This document shows positions 1 through 6,248 of a stretch of 8,839 bases of DNA, piece after piece. Origin of the DNA: Saprospiraceae bacterium. GTDB lineage: Bacteria; Bacteroidota; Bacteroidia; Chitinophagales; Saprospiraceae. How positions within the stretch are numbered: the first letter of the stretch is position 1; every line of letters starts with the position of its first letter. The position numbers and the translations under genes were made by a program. A model generated the notes under the pieces. The model ran no database searches. It worked only from the letters and a program-made list of their open reading frames with translations, and was not told the origin of the DNA. The DNA is taken from the NCBI GenBank assembly GCA_013002625.1, contig JABDJE010000097.1, forward strand, positions 1 through 8,839, read 5' to 3'.

Positions 1-2
1 TC

Positions 3-374
3 GAGATAGGCCCTAAAATGTCATTTATTGGAGACGTAAGAAGAGAAGATTTGGGTACGGGTGATACTGTTGATCCTTCAGAGTTTTATAATAGCAATGC
101 GCTTGCTGGTGTATTGGGATTCGGTACCTACGTATTGGGTAATGACGGCCGCTTTAGTGGTATACTTGGTCTTCGATTTGAGTATGGTTTCCAGGACCTT
201 GTCAATGCAGATGGTAGAATGGGTGGTGAGATGAATCGTCAACCTGTCAATTATGTTGGTGAGGCTTCAAGCACGGTTCCAATTTTTGCAGGTATTGTAT
301 TTGAATTGAACTGGGGTATTGGTGGTGTCGGACAAGCAAGATGTGGTGAAAAATCTAAGTTTATCTGGTTCTAA
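3..374 (+). CDS. Outer-membrane beta-barrel protein, C-terminal part (5' end outside window)
   Basis: The reading frame is already open at the first complete codon (position 3) and ends at TAA 372-374, so this is the last ~123 residues of a longer protein. The ATG at 18 is probably internal: the residues just before it (EIGPK) fit the strand that commonly precedes it in Bacteroidota barrel proteins. The visible part alternates short hydrophobic/aromatic strands with Gly/Asp/Asn-rich turns (for example GVLGFGTYVL, then GILGLRFEYGF, then IFAGIVFELNWG), as expected for amphipathic beta-strands. The last residue is Phe, the usual C-terminal aromatic recognised by the BAM assembly machinery. By family knowledge it would sit in the outer membrane (PorT / OMP_b-brl type), but the cargo or role cannot be told from this fragment. 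The gene is followed 24 nt later by an intrinsic terminator, so it ends its transcription unit. Class is fairly sure; function is unknown. Confidence 0.72.
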   Translation, partial: EIGPKMSFIGDVRREDLGTGDTVDPSEFYNSNALAGVLGFGTYVLGNDGRFSGILGLRFEYGFQDLVNADGRMGGEMNRQPVNYVGEASSTVPIFAGIVFELNWGIGGVGQARCGEKSKFIWF

Positions 375-398
375 GAACAACCTACATCTAATAAATAC

Positions 399-436
399 AA
401 AAGGAGACATTCTTTCTTTAAAGATTGTCTCCTTTT
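399..436 (+). terminator. Intrinsic terminator after the beta-barrel gene
   Basis: An 11-bp perfect stem (AAAAGGAGACA at 399-409 with TGTCTCCTTTT at 426-436) is followed by one T-T mismatch and a further 5 bp (TCTTT 411-415 with AAAGA 420-424) closing a CTTT tetraloop. The 3' arm ends in a T run, with further T-rich sequence (ACCTTTTT) just after it. Because the 5' arm begins with an A run, it could also work from the other strand, but no minus-strand gene reads into it. Confidence 0.85.
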
Positions 437-669
437 ACCTTTTAATAACACCCTTTTGCTATATAGACAATGAATTGATACCCTACCCCTATTACAAATA
501 ACAAGTTTTCATAATGTATTTTTATTAATATATTTTTTAAAAATTCGTAAGCTTCTGAGTTCAAATATTTTGTTATCTGATTTAGGCTAAATTTCTAGCC
601 AAAAAAAAATCCAGAAAAAAAATCAATTTTTCTCCTGAACAACTTTGAACTTGTGGCGTTCACTTCGTC
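437..669. other. AT-rich intergenic region upstream of the SRPBCC gene
   Basis: No credible coding region is seen here. It is strongly AT-rich with A and T runs (around 525-545 and 601-630). Two small hairpins are visible: GGCTA 585-589 with TAGCC 596-600, just before a 9-A run, and TGAAC 646-650 with GTTCA 658-662, ending 7 nt before the SRPBCC start codon. The second could affect ribosome access, but 5-bp arms are weak. The promoter of the downstream gene must lie in this stretch. Confidence 0.5.
640..647 (+). promoter_or_regulatory. Candidate -7 element for the SRPBCC gene
   Basis: CAACTTTG differs from the Bacteroidota -7 consensus TAnnTTTG by one base and lies 22 nt before the ATG at 670. 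No TTG-type -33 element is visible at the expected distance, so this is only a candidate. The first bases of the TGAAC/GTTCA hairpin overlap it. Confidence 0.3.
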
Positions 670-1128
670 ATGAAGATTTATACATTAGAACGGACGCAAC
701 AACTTAAGGTAACATTAGATGAGGCCTGGGATTTTTTCTCTTCACCAGAAAACCTGGATGAGATTACTCCTGGTGATATGGGATTTGATATAATAAGCAA
801 ACGACCTATTCCTAAAATGTTTGAAGGTCAACTCATCGAGTACAAGGTAAGACCTGTTTTAAATATACCCATGTATTGGAAAACAAAAATTGTAGAGGTC
901 AACGACAGAGAAAGCTTTGTAGACGAACAACTTAAAGGGCCCTATAAGTTATGGCGGCACAAACATTCGTTTGAGCCAAATGAGAAAGGTGTTCTCATGC
1001 GTGATCGCGTAGATTATGCATTGCCACTTGGAATAATAGGACAAATAGGCCACAGCATCTTTGTTAAAAAGAGACTCAATGACATCTTCGATTTCAGATA
1101 TCAGAAGATTGAAGAGATATTCAGCTAA
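670..1128 (+). CDS. SRPBCC-superfamily ligand-binding protein
   Basis: This encodes a 152-residue soluble protein with no signal peptide or membrane segment. The N-terminus (IYTLERTQQLKVTLDEAWDFF) fits the first beta-strand and following helix of START/polyketide-cyclase folds, and the central block around residues 83-124 (FVDEQ, GPYKLWRHKHSF, then MRDRVDYALPLG) is the pattern I associate with the COG4276-type SRPBCC family. A C-terminal amphipathic helix (about 132-150) would close the hydrophobic pocket. The family binds hydrophobic ligands, but neither ligand nor reaction can be read from the sequence. The ATG at 670 has no Shine-Dalgarno, as elsewhere in the window. The gene stands alone on this strand, and its last 8 nt overlap the 3' end of tpiA. 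Fold assignment is fairly secure; function is unknown. Confidence 0.75.
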   Translation: MKIYTLERTQQLKVTLDEAWDFFSSPENLDEITPGDMGFDIISKRPIPKMFEGQLIEYKVRPVLNIPMYWKTKIVEVNDRESFVDEQLKGPYKLWRHKHSFEPNEKGVLMRDRVDYALPLGIIGQIGHSIFVKKRLNDIFDFRYQKIEEIFS

Positions 1129-1879
1129 AGGCGTTAATAATGGAAAGGAATGAGCTTCCAGACAGTGAAGCGCCACCTACTAATCCACCATCTACATCAT
1201 TCATTGAAAAGAGCTCTTGCGCATTAGCTGGCTTGACACTTCCACCGTAGAGGATAGAAGTGGATTCTGCTACTTCCCGTCCCAGTTTTTCACCGATCAA
1301 ACTTCGGATATGAGCATGCATCTCCTGTGCCTGATCTGGCGAAGCTGTTTCACCTGTTCCAATGGCCCAAATGGGTTCATAAGCTATGATAACTTGTTTG
1401 AACTGTTTGGGGCTCAGATGACAAAGGCTTGCTTCCAATTGTTCGGTCACATAATCGAAATGGCCTTCTGCCTTTCTGACTTCCAGGGGTTCGCCACAAC
1501 AAAATATAATATTCATATCTTGTTCAATGAGTGCATCCACTTTCTCTTTTAGAATGGCATTGCTCTCATTAAAATATGCTCTGCGTTCAGAATGTCCGAT
1601 AACCACATATTCTATATTTATAGATTTCAGCATAGGAATGGCAATCTCCCCTGTATATGCCCCACTCTCCTTAGCATGACAGTTTTGGGCAGCAATGTGT
1701 AAATTCCTAATCGGGAAAGTAAGATCTGATAAGGATTTAAGATATACATAGGGTGCAGCCAGTATGACCTGTGTGTCCGAGTATATATCCAGTTCGTTTG
1801 AAATGTATCGAGCTAACTGTAAACCTTCATCTAAAGTGAGGTTCATTTTCCAGTTTCCCGCAGCAATTTTTTGTCGCAT
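1121..1879 (-). CDS. tpiA: Triosephosphate isomerase
   Basis: This glycolytic/gluconeogenic enzyme interconverts dihydroxyacetone phosphate and glyceraldehyde 3-phosphate in the cytoplasm. At 252 residues it has the standard length for the family and looks complete. Visible landmarks are AAGNWKMN with substrate-binding N9 and K11, catalytic His96 in VIGHSERR, catalytic Glu168 in AYEPIWAIGTG with the flexible loop 6 at 169-176, YGGSV at 211-215, and the phosphate-binding GGLVGGASL at 231-239. The start ATG is set by the conserved N-terminus, which begins right at the first beta-strand. It is divergent from ppk1 across 81 nt. Its TGA stop lies inside the 3' end of the SRPBCC gene (8-nt overlap), leaving no room for an intrinsic terminator between them. 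A good -7 element lies 26 nt upstream. Nothing is odd in the protein itself. Confidence 0.98.
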   Translation of the reverse strand: MRQKIAAGNWKMNLTLDEGLQLARYISNELDIYSDTQVILAAPYVYLKSLSDLTFPIRNLHIAAQNCHAKESGAYTGEIAIPMLKSINIEYVVIGHSERRAYFNESNAILKEKVDALIEQDMNIIFCCGEPLEVRKAEGHFDYVTEQLEASLCHLSPKQFKQVIIAYEPIWAIGTGETASPDQAQEMHAHIRSLIGEKLGREVAESTSILYGGSVKPANAQELFSMNDVDGGLVGGASLSGSSFLSIINAFS

Positions 1880-1905
1880 ATTAAATCAATTGACCTTGAG
1901 AATGC

Positions 1906-1913
1906 CAAAGTTA
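1906..1913 (-). promoter_or_regulatory. -7 promoter element for tpiA
   Basis: Read on the minus strand this is TAACTTTG, an exact match to the Bacteroidota -7 consensus TAnnTTTG, placed 26 nt before the tpiA ATG. That predicts transcription starting near 1899 and a leader of about 20 nt. No clear TTG -33 element is seen at 17-23 nt further upstream. Confidence 0.6.
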
Positions 1914-1926
1914 GATACATTTTTTA

Positions 1927-1934
1927 CATTTTTG
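1927..1934 (+). promoter_or_regulatory. Candidate -7 element for ppk1
   Basis: CATTTTTG is one base from TAnnTTTG and lies 26 nt before the ppk1 TTG start, the same spacing as the tpiA element on the other strand. No -33 match is visible. A polymerase bound here would cover the tpiA -7 element, so the two promoters probably interleave. Confidence 0.35.
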
Positions 1935-1960
1935 ATTTATAAACTAAAATCCTAATCAAA

Positions 1961-4030
1961 TTGGAAAACCTAAGTCCATACATTCATCGAGATATAAGTT
2001 GGTTATCTTTTAATTATCGCGTTTTGCAGGAATCAAAAGACCCTAATGTGCCCTTGCTCGAGCGTATTAAATTTCTTGCCATCTACTCTTCTAATTTGGA
2101 TGAGTTTTTCAGGGTTAGGGTATCCAATCACAAAAACCTTGTTCGAGCGGGTCGGAAAACATTTAAAAATCTTGAGTTTGAGCCTGCACGCATACTCAAT
2201 GAAATTCTTAGAACAGTCAATGTACAGCAAGAAGAATTCAGTAGAATCTTTGAGAAAGAAATTATTCCGGAACTCAAGGAACATAATATATATATAAGAA
2301 AGCAAAAGCAGCTTAATGCTGAGCAAACAGAATTTATTGAATCCTTATTCAATGAGAAAATAATACAGTTTGCTCAGCCCGTTCTTTTAAGAGAAGATAA
2401 AATAAGACCATTCTTAAGCAATGGCTCTCTGTATCTGGCTTTGTATATGCGTAGTAAGAATACAGAAAATAAAAAGAAGTACTATGCTATTGTAAAGGTC
2501 CCTTCAGATCAGATGGAACGATTTGTCGTGATTCCATCCAGGGAAAAAAATAAAAAGGAATTAATGCTTCTGGATGATATTGTCAGGTATAATGTGGTCA
2601 ATATCTTCCCCGGCTTTACGATTCAAAATGCGTATTCCATAAAGCTTACCCGAGATGCGGAATTGTATATTGATGATGAATACAGTGGAGACTTATTAGA
2701 GAAGATAAAAAAGAGTCTTGCAAAGCGTGATGTTGGTCTTGCTTCAAGACTGGTCTATGACAGAAATATGCCAAAGCATTTCATCAATTATCTGATGAAA
2801 GTATTTGATCTGGAGACCATAGATCTTCTCCCGGAAGGAAAGTATCATAACAACTCTGATTTTTTTAAGTTTCCAAGTTTTGGCATGGATCATTTAAAAG
2901 ATATTGATCTTGAGCCGCTGGCCTATGCACCCATTGAAACATCTGAAAGCATATTTGATGTAATCAAAGAGCGTGACCATATGCTTTATTTCCCGTTCCA
3001 TAGTTATGAGTCGGTCATTCGATTTTTTGAAGATGCTGCTGAAGATCCGCATGTAACCCACATCAAAATACTTCAGTACCGCGTTGCCTCGACCTCCCGA
3101 ATTATGGATGCTTTGATGAAAGCTACTAAAAACGGCAAGCAGGTTACGGCATTCATCGAGATTAAGGCAAGGTTTGATGAAAAGGCCAATTTATCCTGGG
3201 GTGAAAAACTTGAAAAAGCAGGCGTTACTGTGCTTTATAGTATGCCAGGACTCAAGGTGCATTCCAAGATGGCAATTATTCGACGGGTGATTGAAGGCAA
3301 AGAAGAAGTATTCACTTACTTAAGTACGGGGAACTTTCATGAGAACACATCGAAACTTTACACAGACTTTGGCTACTTCACACATGATCCACGGATTGTT
3401 GGTGAAGCCATGAGTGTCTTTTCATTTATTGAAACAAAAATTCGACCTCAGGTAGATTTCAAATATATGGGCGTTGGTACGTTTAATTTGAAACCCAAGC
3501 TTATAGAGCTTGTCAATAATGAAATCGACAACGCCAAAAATGGTAAAAAAGCAAGCATCACATTAAAAATGAACAGCTTGCAAGATGATGAGATGATTGA
3601 CCTTTTGTATAAGGCCAGTGAGGCGGGCGTTACAGTAAAAATGATAATCAGAGGTATTTGTTGTCTTGTTCCGCAAATGAAAGGTATATCGGAAAAAATT
3701 AAGGCCTATAGTATTGTTGACAGATACTTGGAACATGCCCGTGTGTTTATATTTCATAATGAAGGCAACGAACACATTTACCTTTCATCAGCCGATTGGA
3801 TGGTACGCAACCTACATCACAGGATTGAGACAATGTTTCCGGTTTTTGACGAAGAGATTCGAAAATTCGTGAAAACGATTATCAAAATCCAGTTAAATGA
3901 TAACGTGAAATCACGGTATCATAATTTTGAGCTGAACAACCCTTACAGGCGGAATGCGAAGCTTCCAGTTCGGTCCCAAGTTGATACATACTATTATATT
4001 AAGCGGCAAGAAGAAAACAGGGATAAATAA
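1961..4030 (+). CDS. ppk1: Polyphosphate kinase 1
   Basis: This enzyme reversibly transfers the gamma-phosphate of ATP to growing polyphosphate chains, building the cell's polyphosphate store. At 689 residues it has full family length. The N-terminal domain begins with the conserved RDISWLSFNYRVLQE (10-24) and SSNLDEFFRVRV (43-54). The catalytic C-terminal half shows Arg374 (QYRVAST) and Arg404 (KARFDE), equivalents of the Mg/ATP-site arginines, His434 in LKVHSKMAII as the autophosphorylated histidine, the second conserved His592 in YLEHARVF, and SSADWM at 609-614. The start is TTG: the frame is closed by a TAA at 1940-1942, there is no ATG or GTG between that and TTG 1961, and the conserved N-terminus begins within ten codons. 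No intrinsic terminator follows, so transcription may run on into the desaturase group 69 nt away. It is divergent from tpiA. Confidence 0.97.
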   Translation: MENLSPYIHRDISWLSFNYRVLQESKDPNVPLLERIKFLAIYSSNLDEFFRVRVSNHKNLVRAGRKTFKNLEFEPARILNEILRTVNVQQEEFSRIFEKEIIPELKEHNIYIRKQKQLNAEQTEFIESLFNEKIIQFAQPVLLREDKIRPFLSNGSLYLALYMRSKNTENKKKYYAIVKVPSDQMERFVVIPSREKNKKELMLLDDIVRYNVVNIFPGFTIQNAYSIKLTRDAELYIDDEYSGDLLEKIKKSLAKRDVGLASRLVYDRNMPKHFINYLMKVFDLETIDLLPEGKYHNNSDFFKFPSFGMDHLKDIDLEPLAYAPIETSESIFDVIKERDHMLYFPFHSYESVIRFFEDAAEDPHVTHIKILQYRVASTSRIMDALMKATKNGKQVTAFIEIKARFDEKANLSWGEKLEKAGVTVLYSMPGLKVHSKMAIIRRVIEGKEEVFTYLSTGNFHENTSKLYTDFGYFTHDPRIVGEAMSVFSFIETKIRPQVDFKYMGVGTFNLKPKLIELVNNEIDNAKNGKKASITLKMNSLQDDEMIDLLYKASEAGVTVKMIIRGICCLVPQMKGISEKIKAYSIVDRYLEHARVFIFHNEGNEHIYLSSADWMVRNLHHRIETMFPVFDEEIRKFVKTIIKIQLNDNVKSRYHNFELNNPYRRNAKLPVRSQVDTYYYIKRQEENRDK

Positions 4031-4060
4031 AAAAGTCGATATATAAATGCAACAGTGTTA

Positions 4061-4068
4061 CATATTTG
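4061..4068 (+). promoter_or_regulatory. Candidate -7 element for the desaturase group
   Basis: CATATTTG is one base from TAnnTTTG and lies 31 nt before the desaturase ATG, within the 69-nt gap after ppk1. No -33 element is visible. If real, it gives the desaturase-rof-hydrolase group its own start; otherwise the group relies on ppk1 readthrough. Confidence 0.25.
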
Positions 4069-4099
4069 ATACTTTTATATAGAATTAATCATAATCGGC

Positions 4100-5146
4100 A
4101 TGCAATTAGAACTAGAAAAAGAGATCAAAGAACGACTTGCCAACTGGAAATCCATTATTGCCAAGTATCAAGTTCCAGATACAAAGAAGGCTATCATTCA
4201 GATGATTAACACATTTGCGCCTTATATTGCTTTATGGGCATTGATGTATTTTTCTTTAAGTTGGTCGATATGGATCACCATCGCTCTGGGTTTCATCAAT
4301 GCATTTTTCCTCGTCCGGATATTTATTATACAACATGACTGTGGTCACCAATCATTTTTGGGCTCACAGAAGTTGAATAATATCATTGGGTTGATTTGCA
4401 GTTTCTTTTCTTCTATTCCTTATAAATATTGGGCAAAGGTACACAACCACCATCATGGACACACAGGACAACTTGAACAAAGAGATATAGGTGACATTGA
4501 TTTTCTGACCGTGCGTGAGTATAAAAACAGAACATGGTTCGGTCGCTTGAAATACCGTATTTTCAGAATGCCGATTGTATTATTCTTCATTGCGCCGTTC
4601 TTTTATTTTACCGTGTCTAACAGATATCCTTTTATGAAATTTAAAGGGATGAAGTTGAAAATAAAATGGTCGCAGGTTCGCAATAATGTGCTCTTGTTGG
4701 CTATATATACGGGACTTGCACTGGTCTTGGGTTGGCAGAAGTTTTTGATTATACAATTGATGCTCATAGCCATGTTTTCTGTCATCGCCTTTTGGTTTTT
4801 CTATGTGCAGCACCAACATGAAGAAGCCTATAATCAATGGCGCAAGAACTGGGACTTCCTAGTTGCTTCCGTAAGGGGGGCTACCTATTATAAGTTACCA
4901 AAAGTATTCCAATGGTTGACTGGTAACATCGGGATTCACCACATTCACCATTTGAGTGCTCGAATTCCTAACTACAATCTTGAAAAATGCATGAAGGAGA
5001 ATCCAATATTGACGCAGTATGCCAATATTTTGACTTTCCGAGAATCATTGAAATGCATGAAATACAAGTTGTGGGACGAACATCGTCAGCGGATGATTTC
5101 TTGGAAGGAATTCTATCAATTGGAAAAAAAGAAATTGGCTTACTAG
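4100..5146 (+). CDS. Membrane fatty-acid (acyl-lipid) desaturase, DesA/omega-6-like
   Basis: This is a 348-residue integral inner-membrane di-iron desaturase that introduces a double bond into an acyl chain, using O2 and electrons from a ferredoxin- or cytochrome-type donor. The three histidine boxes are complete: HDCGH at 79-83, HNHHHGH at 115-121, and HHIHH at 280-284 followed by the conserved LSARIPNYNL. A further HQHEE at 238-242 matches the position of the HQFE motif in cyanobacterial DesA-type enzymes. Hydrophobic segments at about 36-74 (two passes), 158-174 and 195-236 (two passes) give the usual topology with all boxes on the cytoplasmic side. The box pattern and LSARIPNYNL favour a delta-12/omega-6-type acyl-lipid enzyme, but regioselectivity and substrate cannot be settled from sequence. 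It is the first gene of a tight group: the next gene starts 6 nt after its TAG, in the same frame. Confidence 0.92.
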   Translation: MQLELEKEIKERLANWKSIIAKYQVPDTKKAIIQMINTFAPYIALWALMYFSLSWSIWITIALGFINAFFLVRIFIIQHDCGHQSFLGSQKLNNIIGLICSFFSSIPYKYWAKVHNHHHGHTGQLEQRDIGDIDFLTVREYKNRTWFGRLKYRIFRMPIVLFFIAPFFYFTVSNRYPFMKFKGMKLKIKWSQVRNNVLLLAIYTGLALVLGWQKFLIIQLMLIAMFSVIAFWFFYVQHQHEEAYNQWRKNWDFLVASVRGATYYKLPKVFQWLTGNIGIHHIHHLSARIPNYNLEKCMKENPILTQYANILTFRESLKCMKYKLWDEHRQRMISWKEFYQLEKKKLAY

Positions 5147-5152
5147 CTTATT

Positions 5153-5398
5153 GTGTCTGAATATACGCCTATTTCATGTGATGTATACGACGCGCTTATC
5201 TTGATCATTCAGAGAAAGCTCAAGGTCAATATCGTTTTGAAATCCGGTGCGCAATTCTCAGCTGTTCCCATAGATATATTCACCAAGGAAAAACGTGAAT
5301 TCCTTAAAACTGACACACATCAGATATTGGACTTTGCCGATATAGCGATGGTTGATAATCATAGATTTGACAAGGTCTGTTTCACACATGGATCTTAA
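5153..5398 (+). CDS. rof: Rof-like (Rho-binding antiterminator) small protein
   Basis: This is an 81-residue soluble protein close in length to E. coli Rof/YaeO (about 84-86). The N-terminal block YTPISCDVYDALILIIQRKL (4-23) aligns with the Rof signature Y-x-P-I-x-C-D-x-Y-D, followed by a strand-rich part (VNIVLKSG, FSAVPIDIF) as expected for the Sm-like fold. E. coli Rof binds Rho and blocks its RNA loading; whether this homologue does so is inference. The start is GTG at 5153. It sits only two codons after the desaturase stop in the same frame, and the signature begins at residue 4, so no other normal start is available. With no Shine-Dalgarno, translation is probably coupled to the desaturase. 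Its last 11 nt overlap the start of the hydrolase gene. The family call rests on remembered motifs; a generic small beta-barrel is the alternative. Confidence 0.7.
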   Translation: MSEYTPISCDVYDALILIIQRKLKVNIVLKSGAQFSAVPIDIFTKEKREFLKTDTHQILDFADIAMVDNHRFDKVCFTHGS

Positions 5399-6248
5399 CA
5401 GTTGGCAAAACGGAGGGCACTATTTTGAGTCTGATTCAGGTCTCATTTACTATAGAGAATATCATCCTAAAAAAGAAAAGACCTTAGTCTTTTTGCATGG
5501 ATACCCTACCTCATGCCTTGATTATAAAGCATGTATTAAATACTTCACAAATTACCGCATCATAGTTCACGACCATTTGGGCTTTGGCTTGAGTGACAAA
5601 CCTGAGGGGGCTCAATACTTATTGACAGAGCAGGCAGATGTGGCTGTAGCACTTTGGCAATACCTGAAGGTAGACCATTGTACAGTTGTTGCACATGATT
5701 ACGGCACTTCAGTTGCGACGGAATTACTTGCAAGGCATAATGCGGGATTGTTATCAATTAACATAGAGAGCCTGGTTCTTTGTAATGGCAGTATGTTGAT
5801 TGAGATGTCACAACTACGGCCTATACAACGCATGCTAAAACATAGATGGTTAGGCCCTCTTGTTGCCCGACTGGCAAGCTTCAACACCTTTAAGCGCAAT
5901 ATGAATCGGATTGCAGCAGCAGGATTTACACACGATAATGACAGTCTGAATTTGCATTGGACATTATTGACTATTAAAGGTGGAAGAAAGGTCCTCTCAA
6001 AGATTACAGGATATATTGATCAACGCTATGAACATTATGACAGATGGATTGGGGCATTGTCTGAATTTACAAAACCTACACTCATACTTTGGGGTGCTCA
6101 AGACCCTGTTGCTGTTATCGCCATGTCAGATAAGCTGTCGACAATTATACCCAACAATAAGGTGAAGATTCTAGAGCACTGTGGCCACTACCCTATGCTT
6201 GAAGATGCCCAATCATGGAGTAAGGCGATAATCGAGTTTCTTAATTAA
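5388..6248 (+). CDS. Alpha/beta hydrolase with Asp nucleophile, MEST/PEG1-like
   Basis: A 286-residue alpha/beta-hydrolase fold protein with no signal peptide. Landmarks from ATG 5388 are the oxyanion loop HGYP (37-40), DHLGFGLSDKP (62-72), the nucleophile elbow VAHDYGTS with Asp104 where esterases carry Ser, the acid Asp239 in LWGAQDPV, and His267 in CGHYPMLED. Asp nucleophiles are typical of haloalkane dehalogenases and epoxide hydrolases, but those normally have Trp after the Asp, whereas here it is Tyr. HDYG, together with LVLCNG (129-134), YI-QR (209-213), RWIGAL (219-224) and HYPMLED, resembles the vertebrate MEST/PEG1 family, whose reaction is still poorly defined. The substrate is therefore unknown. 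An upstream in-frame TTG at 5352 is possible, but ATG 5388, overlapping rof by 11 nt, is preferred. It is the last gene of the desaturase group, and its final 8 nt overlap the convergent acyl-CoA dehydrogenase gene. Confidence 0.88.
   Translation: MDLNSWQNGGHYFESDSGLIYYREYHPKKEKTLVFLHGYPTSCLDYKACIKYFTNYRIIVHDHLGFGLSDKPEGAQYLLTEQADVAVALWQYLKVDHCTVVAHDYGTSVATELLARHNAGLLSINIESLVLCNGSMLIEMSQLRPIQRMLKHRWLGPLVARLASFNTFKRNMNRIAAAGFTHDNDSLNLHWTLLTIKGGRKVLSKITGYIDQRYEHYDRWIGALSEFTKPTLILWGAQDPVAVIAMSDKLSTIIPNNKVKILEHCGHYPMLEDAQSWSKAIIEFLN

Noticed and set aside
319..501. A 60-codon open frame running from the end of the beta-barrel gene through the terminator.
   Set aside because: It overlaps the barrel coding region in another frame and its second half is the terminator hairpin and AT-rich spacer; the barrel frame ends naturally in Phe, so no frameshift is needed.
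1217..1552. A 111-codon plus-strand open frame inside tpiA.
   Set aside because: It is antisense to the conserved catalytic part of triosephosphate isomerase, with no recognisable protein features.
4040..4081. Inverted repeat TATATAAA (4040-4047) with TTTATATA (4074-4081) after ppk1, considered as a terminator.
   Set aside because: The arms are only A and T, the loop is 26 nt and no T run follows, so it would not be a stable terminator; chance is likely in this AT-rich gap.
5352..5387. Upstream in-frame TTG as the start of the hydrolase.
   Set aside because: It would add 12 residues encoded entirely within the rof gene, with no family support; ATG 5388 gives the usual length and a normal 11-nt overlap.
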